From positions 496,001 to 560,000 of the forward strand of contig NZ_CP059560.1 of NCBI RefSeq assembly GCF_017894385.1: a stretch of 64,000 nucleotides of DNA, in the 5' to 3' direction. Position numbers and translations under genes: made by a program. The stretch comes from Aromatoleum petrolei. GTDB taxonomy: Bacteria; Pseudomonadota; Gammaproteobacteria; Burkholderiales; Rhodocyclaceae. Position 1 is the first letter of the stretch. Every line of letters begins with the position of its first letter. Under the pieces are notes generated by a model. That model was not told the origin of the DNA and did not search any database. It worked only from the letters and a program-made list of their open reading frames with translations. Shown here one piece after another: positions 1 to 8,579 of this stretch.

Positions 1-221
1 ACCACCTGCCAATCGGCTCGCCCTGCGTGATGGCAGCCGACATCAAACACCTTCGTCACCGACGCGAAAATTAGATTCGTTCCAACGGTAGGTGTTCGGG
101 GCGACGCGCATCAGCAACGCCCGCATAACGTCACCACTGCGTCACCCGACACAGGTGGCCCCCACCATGATGCCAACCCAGAGCCCAACGCGTTCAATCC
201 GGTATTCAGTCAGGAGGTTGT

Positions 222-293
222 AAAAAAGGGGTATCGGTGACACTTGCAGGGAAGAGGGGGAGAGCGCCATCTGCAAACCAGAGCCGATACCCC
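222..293 (-). terminator. Probable intrinsic terminator after the ETF-QO gene
   Basis: Read on the minus strand, GGGGTATCGG (293-284) pairs perfectly with CCGATACCCC (237-228). An inner TTGCAG/CTGCAA pair sits in the 46-nt loop, and a run of six T follows directly. It lies just past the stop of the minus-strand ETF-QO gene. The rest of bases 1-325 shows no gene I can support. Confidence 0.7.
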
Positions 294-325
294 GGAAAAA
301 GCGTATTCGGGACGAGCGACCGCCG

Positions 326-1963
326 CTACATACCCTGGTAGATCGGTCCCTCCCCTCCCTGCGGCACGGTCCAATCGACGTTCTGCGTCGGATCCTTGAT
401 GTCGCAGGTCTTGCAGTGCACGCAGTTCTGGGCGTTGATCTGTAGCCGCGCGCCGACTTCCTCGTGCACGATCTCGTAGACGCCCGCCGGGCAGTAGCGC
501 TGCTCAGGGGCGTCGTACTGGGCAAGGTTGACCGCGATGGGAATCGTCGAATCCTTCAGCCGCAGGTGGCAGCGCTGGTCTTCCTCGTGGTTGGTGTTCG
601 ACAGGAACACCGAGGAGAGCCTGTCGAAGCTAAGCACGCCGTCGGGCTTCTGATACTCGATCCTCGGACTCTCGGCAGCCAGCTTCAGGCTGGTGTGATC
701 CGCAGTGTTGTGCAGCGTCCAGGGGGCCTTGCCTTGGAGGAGCTTCTGGTCGACGCCGAAGAGCAAGCTGCCCAGCCACAGTCCGTTCTTCATGTAGGGC
801 TTGAAGTTGCGAGTCTTGTGCAGCTCCTTGAAAAGCCAACTCGCGCGGAAGGCCTCCGGGTAGGACACGAGTTCGTCGCGGTTTCGCTCCGCGGAAAGCG
901 CGGCAAAGGCCGCCTCGGCCGCGAGCGCGCCGCTCTTGATCGCAGCGTGGCTCCCTTTGATGCGCGCGGCGTTCAAGAATCCAGCGTCGTCGCCGATCAG
1001 GGCCCCACCCGGGAATACGAGTCGGGGCAGACTCTGCAGTCCACCGGCGGTGATTGCTCGCGCGCCGTACGCGAGGCGCTTGCCGCCCTCGAGGTACTTG
1101 CGGATCTCAGGATGCAGCTTGTAACGCTGGAACTCCTCGAAGGGCGACAGATGCGGGTTCGTGTAATTCAAGCCCACCACGTAGCCCACCGCGACGAGAC
1201 TCCCCGTGAGGTGATACACGAAGCCGCCGCCGTAGGTGGCCGCATCCATTGGCCAGCCGACAGTGTGCACGACGAGGCCGGGGACGTGGCGCCCGGTCGG
1301 CACCTCCCACAGCTCCTTCAGGCCGATCCCGTAGGTCTGAGGATCGGCTTCCCGACGGAGGTCGAACTTCGCCTCCAAGAGCTTTCCCAGGTGCCCGCGG
1401 CAACCCTCGGCGAAGAGGGTGTATTTGGCGTGCAGTTCCATCCCTGGCTGGTAGTTCGGGCCAGGCTCGCCCCCGCGGGTGACGCCCATGTCGCCGGTCA
1501 CTACGCCCTTGACGGCCCCGTTCTCGTCGTAGAGCAGGTCCGCTCCCGCGAAGCCCGGATAGACCTCCACCCCGAGAGCTTCGGCCTGCTCGCCCAGCCA
1601 CTTCACCACATTCCCCAGGCGCACGACGTAGTTGCCGTGGTTGAGGAAGCAGTCGGGCAGCAAGGCATTGGGGAAGCGCCACCCGCCCGTCTCGGAGAGG
1701 AACATTAACCGATCCTCGCTCACCGGGGTGTCGAGGGGTGCGCCTCGTTCCTTCCAGTCCGGGATGAGCTCGGTGAGCGCGCGGGGATCCATCACCGCCC
1801 CCGACAGAATGTGGGCGCCGATCTCGGCCGCCTTCTCGATCAGGCAAACCGACAACTCGCGCCCAGCCTCGTCGGCGAGCTGCTTCAGCCTGATCGCCGC
1901 CGCCAGCCCCGCGGGGCCGCCGCCGACGATGAGGACGTCGAATTCCGTCGACTCGCGTTCCAT
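326..1963 (-). CDS. etfD: Electron transfer flavoprotein-ubiquinone oxidoreductase (ETF-QO)
   Basis: Membrane-associated flavoprotein that takes electrons from ETF, reduced by acyl-CoA dehydrogenases, and passes them to ubiquinone. At 545 aa it has the usual family length. The FAD-binding Rossmann motif VGGGPAGLAAA is at about residues 13-23. The C-terminal 4Fe-4S site is complete, with C491 in CPAG and C514/C517/C520 in CVHCKTC. I chose the ATG at 1963 because the product then starts MERESTEFDV just before the Rossmann strand and AAGGGAG lies upstream; an in-frame start 39 bp earlier is less likely. It is the last gene of a minus-strand run and is followed by a terminator. Its place in the island matches the many acyl-CoA dehydrogenases that need this electron sink. 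Confidence 0.95.
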   Translation of the reverse strand: MERESTEFDVLIVGGGPAGLAAAIRLKQLADEAGRELSVCLIEKAAEIGAHILSGAVMDPRALTELIPDWKERGAPLDTPVSEDRLMFLSETGGWRFPNALLPDCFLNHGNYVVRLGNVVKWLGEQAEALGVEVYPGFAGADLLYDENGAVKGVVTGDMGVTRGGEPGPNYQPGMELHAKYTLFAEGCRGHLGKLLEAKFDLRREADPQTYGIGLKELWEVPTGRHVPGLVVHTVGWPMDAATYGGGFVYHLTGSLVAVGYVVGLNYTNPHLSPFEEFQRYKLHPEIRKYLEGGKRLAYGARAITAGGLQSLPRLVFPGGALIGDDAGFLNAARIKGSHAAIKSGALAAEAAFAALSAERNRDELVSYPEAFRASWLFKELHKTRNFKPYMKNGLWLGSLLFGVDQKLLQGKAPWTLHNTADHTSLKLAAESPRIEYQKPDGVLSFDRLSSVFLSNTNHEEDQRCHLRLKDSTIPIAVNLAQYDAPEQRYCPAGVYEIVHEEVGARLQINAQNCVHCKTCDIKDPTQNVDWTVPQGGEGPIYQGM

Positions 1964-2125
1964 CCCTACTCCCTTGCTTTGCTCGGCCGGGCCTCGCAGC
2001 ACCCATCACCGGTGTCGCCTCTCTTTGCCGAATATCCCATGGCTAGAGTGCCGCGCTTTTTGGGGCAGCCTTCAGCGCGGCCTGTCCTGGTATCTGAATG
2101 TCACGTAATGAGGTGTTGCCAGGCG

Positions 2126-2509
2126 TCAGGCCGCCGCCTGCACAGGAATGGCGTTACGGGCGTCGACGATGCGGTTCCTGCCATCAAAATAGACAAGCCT
2201 CGGCTCGTAGTTGGCCAGTTCGACCTCCGAATACACCGCATAGCTGGCAATGATCAGCAGATCCCCCGGCGCCGCCTTCCGGGCCGCAGCACCATTAACA
2301 GAGATCACGCCCGAACCGCGCTCAGCCGAGATGGCGTAGGTGGTGAACCGCTCCCCGTTATTGACGTTGTAAATTTCGATCTGCTGGTACTCGGCGATAT
2401 CGGCAGCGTCGAGAAAATCCCTGTCGATGGCACACGATCCCTCGTAATGAAGCTCAGAATGCGTCACGGTGACGCGATGAAGCTTCGATTTGAGCATCGT
2501 TCTTTGCAT
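2126..2509 (-). CDS. panD: Aspartate 1-decarboxylase proenzyme
   Basis: Decarboxylates L-aspartate to beta-alanine, the precursor of pantothenate and so of coenzyme A. The 127-aa product has the standard family length and start ([12 protein letters not shown]). The self-cleavage site is intact: HYEGSCAID puts Gly24-Ser25 exactly where the pyruvoyl group is made in the E. coli enzyme. It lies 15 bp after a CoA-transferase gene and 162 bp before the ETF-QO gene, all on the minus strand. panD normally sits with panB/panC, so this catabolic context is unusual and suggests CoA supply is co-expressed with CoA-ester degradation. Confidence 0.95.
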   Translation of the reverse strand: MQRTMLKSKLHRVTVTHSELHYEGSCAIDRDFLDAADIAEYQQIEIYNVNNGERFTTYAISAERGSGVISVNGAAARKAAPGDLLIIASYAVYSEVELANYEPRLVYFDGRNRIVDARNAIPVQAAA

Positions 2510-2524
2510 GTCGGCTCCTTGCGC

Positions 2525-3733
2525 TTACGTGGATAGGGCGTGGATTTCCGCCGTGCTGTATCCCAATTCGGAGAGAACGGCATGATTGTGCTCGCCAAGC
2601 AATGGCGGCGGCAGGCGGATGGATCCCGGAGTCTCGGAGAAGTGCACTGGCACGCTGGTGGTGACGGCCGGCCCTTCCGTTGGATGCGTGTAACGGTGGA
2701 AGAACCCCGTTTCCGCAAGATATCGGTCGTGGAGCAGATCCTGGAGCGAATTCATCGGTCCGTTCGGGATATCGATCGCATCGAAAATTTCGTACCACTC
2801 CGCCGTGGTCTTGAGCTTGAGCTGCTCGGCCACGATGCCGTACAACTCGTCGTAGTGCCGAACCCGGTGCGCGGTGGTGGCGAACCGCGTGTCATTCACC
2901 AGCTCCGGGCGCCCGAGCGCCGGCAGCATCCGCCGCCACTGGTCGTCGTTGACTGCGAGTACCCCAATGTAGCCATCCTTGGTTGGATAGGGCCGACGGT
3001 GGCGCGTAAGCAGACGCACATAGCCGACGCCGGGATCCAGCGGGGGATCGAAGGCTCCGCCCCATAGGTGCTCGAGATAATTGAACGACAAGATCGTCTC
3101 GAACATCGGCACATGGACTTCCTGGCCCTTGCCGGTGCGCTCACGTGCGAACAAGGCCATACCTATGCTGGACGCCAGGATGTAGCCACAGAACTTGTCG
3201 ATGATTACTGTCGGGTAGTAGCGCGGTTCCCCATTGACCTGCCCCATCAGTGCCGCGATACCGCTTTCACTCTGAACCACGTCGTCGAAGGCTGGCAGGT
3301 CTTTCTTCGGTCCGTCCTGGCGGTAACCGGGCCCATAAGCGTAAATGATCCTATCGTTCTTGGCGGAGATATCCGAATAGGAAATACCCAGGCGCACCGC
3401 GGCCGCAGGACGCATGCTGTGAACGACGACGTCGGCGGTCTCCACGAGACGCATCAGCGCCTTCTTGGCATCAGGATTCTTCAGATTAAGGGTGATGCTG
3501 CGCTTGTTGCGATTCAGATTCATGTGCATCGCCGACATGCCGGGATGGCGCGCCGGGCCGGTATCGCGGTTGGGATCGCCCTGAGGCGTCTCGACCTTGA
3601 TGACGTCGGCGCCCATATCGCCCAGAATCTGGGTCGCCACGGGACCGAGCACATTAATGGACAAGTCGACGACACGAATTCCCGCAAGAGGTCCGGTCGC
3701 CGCTGCGCTTGAGGTATCAGGCCGGGAGAGCAT
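2525..3733 (-). CDS. CaiB/BaiF (class III) CoA-transferase
   Basis: A 402-aa protein of the CaiB/BaiF family, which moves CoA between a thioester and a free acid. The N-terminal GIRVVDLSINVLGPVATQILGDMGADVIKVE segment (about residues 16-46) and the downstream NRNKRSITLNLKNPDAKKALM region are typical. The start at 3733 leaves 16 bp after the MaoC stop with GAGG upstream; an earlier in-frame start would overlap MaoC. It shares a run with MaoC and panD. The substrate cannot be read from the sequence; in this setting it probably activates a carboxylic acid taken up or formed by the pathway. Confidence 0.88.
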   Translation of the reverse strand: MLSRPDTSSAAATGPLAGIRVVDLSINVLGPVATQILGDMGADVIKVETPQGDPNRDTGPARHPGMSAMHMNLNRNKRSITLNLKNPDAKKALMRLVETADVVVHSMRPAAAVRLGISYSDISAKNDRIIYAYGPGYRQDGPKKDLPAFDDVVQSESGIAALMGQVNGEPRYYPTVIIDKFCGYILASSIGMALFARERTGKGQEVHVPMFETILSFNYLEHLWGGAFDPPLDPGVGYVRLLTRHRRPYPTKDGYIGVLAVNDDQWRRMLPALGRPELVNDTRFATTAHRVRHYDELYGIVAEQLKLKTTAEWYEIFDAIDIPNGPMNSLQDLLHDRYLAETGFFHRYTHPTEGPAVTTSVPVHFSETPGSIRLPPPLLGEHNHAVLSELGYSTAEIHALST

Positions 3734-3749
3734 TTGGTTCACCCAACCT

Positions 3750-4211
3750 CTATGCCTCACGGCACTTGATCATTCGCAGCGGGGTGTAGGTCATCACCAC
3801 CTTGCCATCCTGCTTCACCACGCGATTCCTCGTGCGAATCAGTCCGCGCCCCGGTCTGCTCTTGGACACACGACTCTCGATCACTTCACACTCGACGTGG
3901 ATCGTGTCGCCGGCCAACGTCGGCCCCTCGATGTTCAAATCCATACCAAGGAAGGCATAACCTGTTGTCTGCATCGTGGACTGCGCCAAGAGGCCTTCAG
4001 CGAAGCAAAAGACCAGAGAACCCGGTGCGGGCCGCCCCTTGATGTCGGACTCTTGCTTTAGGAATTCGACGTTGGTGAACAGCACCTCCGTCATCCCGAT
4101 GCAATTGATGAAGTTGACGATATCCGCCTCGGTAACGGTTCGACCGACGGTTTTGAACTGCCTGCCCAGAGGCAAGTCCTCGAAACAAAATCCCAATCCA
4201 ACAGTTTCCAT
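3750..4211 (-). CDS. MaoC-like dehydratase (single hotdog domain)
   Basis: A 153-aa hotdog-fold protein of the MaoC/(R)-specific enoyl-CoA hydratase superfamily. It starts METVGLGFCFEDLPLGRQFKTVGRTVTEAD, the usual opening of MaoC-like proteins, with FINCIGMTEVLFTN following. The loop ALAEGL-like stretch near residue 70 (SLVFCFAEGLLAQS) is where the family's catalytic region lies. GGGGAATTTCA precedes the ATG. It sits directly downstream of a strong terminator hairpin that separates it from the SDR gene. Likely role: hydration of a 2-enoyl-CoA or a related dehydration. Confidence 0.85.
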   Translation of the reverse strand: METVGLGFCFEDLPLGRQFKTVGRTVTEADIVNFINCIGMTEVLFTNVEFLKQESDIKGRPAPGSLVFCFAEGLLAQSTMQTTGYAFLGMDLNIEGPTLAGDTIHVECEVIESRVSKSRPGRGLIRTRNRVVKQDGKVVMTYTPLRMIKCREA

Positions 4212-4223
4212 TGAAATTCCCCT

Positions 4224-4257
4224 AAAAAAAGATCCCGGCCACAGCGGGGCCGGGATA
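4224..4257 (-). terminator. Strong intrinsic terminator between SDR and MaoC genes
   Basis: On the minus strand ATCCCGGCC (4256-4248) pairs with GGCCGGGAT (4240-4232) around a 7-nt loop, followed by C and seven T. It lies after the SDR stop and about 13-20 bp upstream of the MaoC start, so it separates two genes that otherwise look like one operon. Confidence 0.85.
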
Positions 4258-4272
4258 AGGAGGAGACAACTT

Positions 4273-5178
4273 TCAGATCGGGTCCCAGGGCGTCAGCGTC
4301 AGCGACGGGACGTTGGGGAAGAAGCTCGACTCGAAAGCCGGCATGGCATGCTCGGCAATGGTCTCTGGCGTCCAACCACCGTCTCGATGCAAGGACCGGA
4401 TCATTCTGATCTGATTGAAGAAGTAGATCTCGTTGGCACGCACCCCGAAAATCTGACCGGAAACGTGCGCCGCGGCGTCGCTGGCCAGATAGACGGCCAA
4501 GGGCGCGATCTTCCCAGCTTCCATCTTCTTCATCTTTGCAACACGCGCCTTGTTCTCGGGCGTGTCCTCGGGAATCGTCGCCGTCATTGCGGTCCAGGCC
4601 CAGGGCGCGATGCAGTTCGAGCGGACATTGAACTTCGCCATGTCCAGCGCGATCGACTTGGAGAGACCGACGATAGCCATCTTGGCGGCCGAATAGTTCG
4701 ACTGGCCGAAATTGCCGATCAAGCCGGAGGTCGAGGTCATGTGGACGATCGAGCCCCCGTTCTGCTCCTTGAAATGCGGTGCGGCTGCTCGGGACATGTA
4801 GAACGAGCCGTTCAGATGGACGTCGATCACCGCCTTCCACTCCTCCTCGCTCATCTTGAAGAAGAAGCGGTCGCGCACGATACCCGCGTTATTGACCACA
4901 CAATCGATACGGCCATAGGCGTCAATTGCCTTCTGAATGATCTCGTGGGCCGAATCCCACGTGGCGATGCTCTGCGTTGCCGCAATGGCCTCGCCTCCAG
5001 CGGCCCTGATTTCATCTACCACCTGATTGGCGAGGAATTCGTCCGAGTCCCTGGCTCTGCCCACATCATTAACCACGACCTTTGCCCCGCTGGCCGCAAA
5101 GGCGAGCGCGAAGTCACGACCGATGCCGGCTCCCGACCCCGTAATGACGACCACTTTGTCCTTGACCATGTTTCCCAT
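4273..5178 (-). CDS. Short-chain dehydrogenase, multifunctional-enzyme-2-like
   Basis: NAD(P)-dependent SDR of 301 aa, longer than the usual 250, resembling the 3-hydroxyacyl-CoA dehydrogenase part of MFE-2 enzymes. It has the cofactor motif TGSGAGIG near residues 13-20, the NDVGR acidic patch that favours NAD, NNAG, and the catalytic NYSAAK. The start at 5178 (MGNMVKDKVVVITG) is preceded by GGAGAGATCA; an upstream in-frame extension would run through the operator at 5242 and carries no SDR sequence. The 3' end is followed by a terminator. Probably oxidises a 3-hydroxyacyl-CoA. Confidence 0.87.
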   Translation of the reverse strand: MGNMVKDKVVVITGSGAGIGRDFALAFAASGAKVVVNDVGRARDSDEFLANQVVDEIRAAGGEAIAATQSIATWDSAHEIIQKAIDAYGRIDCVVNNAGIVRDRFFFKMSEEEWKAVIDVHLNGSFYMSRAAAPHFKEQNGGSIVHMTSTSGLIGNFGQSNYSAAKMAIVGLSKSIALDMAKFNVRSNCIAPWAWTAMTATIPEDTPENKARVAKMKKMEAGKIAPLAVYLASDAAAHVSGQIFGVRANEIYFFNQIRMIRSLHRDGGWTPETIAEHAMPAFESSFFPNVPSLTLTPWDPI

Positions 5179-5241
5179 TGATCTCTCCGCAACGGTTGCT
5201 TGCCGAAGTGCCTGCCGGCTAGGCCGGCTGCTACCTATACT

Positions 5242-5265
5242 TGAACGATGTACAGCATTCTGAAC
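5242..5265. promoter_or_regulatory. Operator-like palindrome, three half-sites
   Basis: TGAAC-GAT-GTACA at 5242-5254 is one mismatch from the window-wide TGAAC-N3-GTTCA motif. A third half TGAAC lies at 5261-5265 after a 6-bp spacer. It is about 65 bp upstream of the SDR start on the minus strand. Bases 5179-5434 hold no other gene. Confidence 0.6.
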
Positions 5266-5434
5266 GTAGTTATTGCCTTCGTCAAGCGACTTTTCGCATG
5301 GCATCCTGTTTTTCGAGAATACGCCCGAGAAGGAAAAGCGCGGCCGACGACACGGAAGTCCAGCCATAGCGAATCGAAGGAGTCGGCCGAACCGACCGGA
5401 GAAAGCGCGGACCTCGCTCCTGGACGGGGCTCGA

Positions 5435-7030
5435 TCAACGACTCTCCAAGAACGATTCGGCGACGTAGTGCGACGTCAGAGGCGACCGTTCTCCGGTATG
5501 GAAGGATCTGGCGTGTTCCTCCGCCAACCTGTCCGCAACGGTCGCGCGGGATTGCTGGCGTAGGTATTCAGTCCATGACTCGACGATGAAGCGTTCGACA
5601 TACTTCGTCGGATTGCTTAGATCCCGGTACAGCCGCCAGAACCTGGAACCATCCCGGCGGCGAGCACGCCCGACAGTGTGGATCGCACGAAAGAACTCGT
5701 CCTTGGCGGTTGGATCGATCTGGTACTCGATCTGAACCGCTACAGGGCCCTCCTCGGCCGGCGGTGCCCGAAAGTCCCGCTGGGGAAAGTCGTGTGATGA
5801 CGGAGTTACTTCGGCTTCGCTGCCGAAGCGAACGGGGTTTCGCCTAAGAATCACCAGGCCTGCGGTCATCGTCACGGCTGCGACCGCAAGACTGCCCGAT
5901 ACACCCAAGTACTCGGCCGCGCCCCCCCAGATGCCTCCGCTGAGCGCCATTGCCCCCTGGAACGTCAGCATATATACCGCGATGGCTCGGGCACGAATCC
6001 ACGCGGGGATTGCTGTCTGCATGGCAGCCAGATTGATATTGCCCACCATCATCCATGCGGCACCGGCAGGCACCAAGGCAAGACAAACCACAGGCGCCAA
6101 AGGAACGTAGGCCGCAACCAGCGTCGCCGCGCTATAGAGGACCACCGCCCCGGTGACAAGGGCGTTCACCTCGATCCGTTTCTGGAGCGAAGGCAAAAGG
6201 AATGCGCCAAGAATGGCGCCCCCCCCGAGGCTGCCGAAAAGCACACCATACCCACCCGCTCCAATGTTCAACTGATCGCGGGCAAGGACAGGCAGCAGTG
6301 CCCACAGCCCCCCTCCTGCCGATACGAAAGCAGCCGTCCGCAGCATCTGCATCCGCATGACCTGGGAGTGAGCCGTGTAGCGAATCGCGCTGCGAAGCCC
6401 TCTCAGCAATCGCTCCGGCGGCAAGTCACCGACATGCCTTACGTACCGCCACCGAAAAATAACCACGACACCCACGCAAAGACAGACTCCCGCAGCGGCG
6501 AATACCGCCGCCGGTCCGACGCCCATGGCGATGCCGCCGGCTAACGCCGGTCCCACCGCACGAGCCGCGTTATATGAAACGGCTCCGAGGACCAGGGCCG
6601 CCGGAAGTGTCCGGAGCGGTACCGATTCGGCCTGCGTTGTGTGCCATGCCGGGATCTGCAGGGCGAAGCACGCGCCAAGCAACGCGGTCAGAGCCAACAG
6701 GCTCCACGGCGCGATTAGTCCCGAGAGCGTTAAGGCCGCCAGGGCGACCGCGGACGCGAGCATCGTCAGTTGCACGCCCAAAAGGTAGCGACGACGATCA
6801 ACCAAATCGGCGATTACGCCACCGGGCAGTCCGAAGAAGAACGCGGGCAGGCTGGTCGCCGTCTGCACCAAGGCGACGACGAGCGTCGAGGACGTCATCG
6901 TTGCCATCAACCACGCCGCACCTACGCTCTGCATCCAGATCGCCAGGTGCCCGGCGAAGGCACCGATCCAGAGCGCCCGATACAACGGAAACCGCAGCGG
7001 CGCCAGCGCCGAATCGGGATGAGTCGCCAT
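5435..7030 (-). CDS. MFS transporter with C-terminal ABM-like domain
   Basis: A 531-aa inner-membrane transporter of the MFS_3/EntS-like group. Residues 1-400 form about twelve hydrophobic segments, starting YRALWIGAFAGHLAIWMQSV, with the loop motif GGVIADLVDRRR after helix 2. The last 110 or so residues are soluble (VAVQIEYQIDPTAKDEFFRA, then FWRLYRDLSNPTKYVERFIV) and resemble the antibiotic-biosynthesis-monooxygenase-like domain often fused to this MFS group. It starts 21 bp after the thiolase stop, so the two probably form one operon from the operator at 8267. Efflux or uptake cannot be decided. Confidence 0.88.
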   Translation of the reverse strand: MATHPDSALAPLRFPLYRALWIGAFAGHLAIWMQSVGAAWLMATMTSSTLVVALVQTATSLPAFFFGLPGGVIADLVDRRRYLLGVQLTMLASAVALAALTLSGLIAPWSLLALTALLGACFALQIPAWHTTQAESVPLRTLPAALVLGAVSYNAARAVGPALAGGIAMGVGPAAVFAAAGVCLCVGVVVIFRWRYVRHVGDLPPERLLRGLRSAIRYTAHSQVMRMQMLRTAAFVSAGGGLWALLPVLARDQLNIGAGGYGVLFGSLGGGAILGAFLLPSLQKRIEVNALVTGAVVLYSAATLVAAYVPLAPVVCLALVPAGAAWMMVGNINLAAMQTAIPAWIRARAIAVYMLTFQGAMALSGGIWGGAAEYLGVSGSLAVAAVTMTAGLVILRRNPVRFGSEAEVTPSSHDFPQRDFRAPPAEEGPVAVQIEYQIDPTAKDEFFRAIHTVGRARRRDGSRFWRLYRDLSNPTKYVERFIVESWTEYLRQQSRATVADRLAEEHARSFHTGERSPLTSHYVAESFLESR

Positions 7031-7051
7031 GTCCAGGCCCCGAGTGGAAAA

Positions 7052-8248
7052 TCAGGGCCGCTCGAAAACGGCCGCCAAACCTTGGCCACCCCCGATGCAC
7101 ATTGTTTCCAGCCCGTAGCGCCCGCCCCGCCGGCGCAGCTCGTGCAACATGCTGGTCATGATGCGCACACCCGTCGCGCCAATCGGGTGCCCGAGCGAGA
7201 TGCCGGAACCATTCGCGTTCAATTTGTCGGCGTCGTACCAGTTCCAGGCCTTTAGCACCGACAGCACCTGGCAGGCAAACGCCTCATTGACCTCGACCAG
7301 ATCCATCCGATTGAGATTCAGCCCCGTCTTGGCGAAAAGCCTGGCCACTGCCGGCACCGGCCCGATCCCCATGGTGGCGGGCTCACAGCCGGCCGCTGCC
7401 CACCCGGTGAGGAAGGCCATGGGCTCGAGGCCGAGCTCTACGAGCTTGTTCTCGGCAACGACGAGACAAGCGGCGGCGGCATCGCTCTGCTGGCTGGAAT
7501 TACCGGCGGTGACCGTCCCCCCCTTCATGAGCGGCTTCAGCTCGGCCAAGGTCTCGCCGGTGGCGTCGGCGCGAATGCCTTCGTCGCGGGCAAATATCAT
7601 CGGGTCGCCCTTGCGCTGAGGCACCGTGACGGGCACTACCTCCTCGTCGAACCTGCCCGCCTTCCATGCGGCAGCAGCACGTTGGTGGCTGCGCAACGCG
7701 TATTCGTCCGACGCCTCGCGGGTGATGCCGTATTGCTTGGACAGGTTCTCGGCGGTCTCGATCATCCCGGAGATATAGCCGAAGCGCGTCTCCGGCTGGG
7801 ACCGCTCGCGTCCGCGCTCGAGGCGGTCGTGCAGCTTCACAGTACCGGAACGTGCTCCCCAGCGCATGTCCGTCGAGTAGTACTCGATGTTGCTCATGCT
7901 TTCGACGCCGCCGGCGACGACTACGTCGGCCGCCCCGCTCTGCACCATCATCGCAGCAGTAATGATGGCCTGGAGCCCGCCGCCACAGCGTCGATCGAGC
8001 TGCATGCCGGGCACTTCAACCGGCAGACCGGCCTGCAGCGCCACCCAACGCCCGACGCAGGGGGTTTCGCTGTTGGCGTAGGATTGGGCGAAAACCACGT
8101 CATCGATGCGCCCTGGATCCAGCCGGGTACGTTCGAGCACTGCCTTAACCACTGTCGCGCCCAGCACTTCCACCGCCACCGGCCGCAAGCTGCCGCCGAA
8201 GGTCCCCACCCCGGTCCGCACGGGCATCACGATCGCTGCTCGCCTCAT
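7052..8248 (-). CDS. Acetyl-CoA acyltransferase (thiolase)
   Basis: Thiolytic cleavage of a 3-ketoacyl-CoA, the last step of a beta-oxidation round. The 398-aa protein has all thiolase signatures: nucleophile Cys88 in LDRRCGGGLQ, NEAFACQ, the active-site His in GHPIGATG, and the second Cys in MCIGGGQG. The ATG at 8248 has GGAG upstream; a TTG two codons earlier is not needed. It is divergent from the TesB gene, with one operator-like palindrome close to each promoter. Confidence 0.95.
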   Translation of the reverse strand: MRRAAIVMPVRTGVGTFGGSLRPVAVEVLGATVVKAVLERTRLDPGRIDDVVFAQSYANSETPCVGRWVALQAGLPVEVPGMQLDRRCGGGLQAIITAAMMVQSGAADVVVAGGVESMSNIEYYSTDMRWGARSGTVKLHDRLERGRERSQPETRFGYISGMIETAENLSKQYGITREASDEYALRSHQRAAAAWKAGRFDEEVVPVTVPQRKGDPMIFARDEGIRADATGETLAELKPLMKGGTVTAGNSSQQSDAAAACLVVAENKLVELGLEPMAFLTGWAAAGCEPATMGIGPVPAVARLFAKTGLNLNRMDLVEVNEAFACQVLSVLKAWNWYDADKLNANGSGISLGHPIGATGVRIMTSMLHELRRRGGRYGLETMCIGGGQGLAAVFERP

Positions 8249-8266
8249 CGCCAAATCTCCATTTAC

Positions 8267-8290
8267 TGAACGCCGTTCATCTTACAGAAT
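8267..8290. promoter_or_regulatory. Operator-like palindrome (perfect)
   Basis: TGAAC-GCC-GTTCA at 8267-8279 is an exact 13-bp palindrome, followed after 6 bp by AGAAT, a weak third half-site. It lies 18 bp upstream of the thiolase start on the minus strand, so it probably overlaps its promoter or leader. Confidence 0.7.
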
Positions 8291-8406
8291 ATCGTTTGCG
8301 GTTGCACACATGGCCGCGTTAAAGCCGTGCAGGCGGATCCAGCCGAACACAGCCCTCGCCAGATGCCTTGTCCCGCAGCCGAGGTCAGTGCTATCATATT
8401 TATATA

Positions 8407-8430
8407 TGTACGTTGTTCACATTTTAGAAC
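8407..8430. promoter_or_regulatory. Operator-like palindrome facing the TesB gene
   Basis: TGTAC-GTT-GTTCA at 8407-8419 (one mismatch), then AGAAC at 8426-8430 after a 6-bp spacer. It lies in an AT-rich patch about 160 bp before the thioesterase start. This divergent region has two copies, one near each gene. Confidence 0.6.
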
Positions 8431-8579
8431 CTCAAGAAACATCGCGCGCCCATGCCGGGATTGCCGCCAACCGAGGGAGAAACGCGATGAAGAAATGGCA
8501 ATGTTTCTTCGGCGGATTCCCCACAATCTAGGTCTGCTCAAATTGTCTCTGCGAGCTTGAGGAAGGCACGACTAAAGCA

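Noticed and set aside
464..1708. Long plus-strand frame opposite the ETF-QO gene
   Set aside because: Antisense shadow of a GC-rich gene; no family sequence and no ribosome site. The same applies to many frames across the window (for example 2540-3067, 3976-5181, 8643-9401, 12804-13790, 16690-17916, 25022-26326, 44877-45629, 45682-46800).
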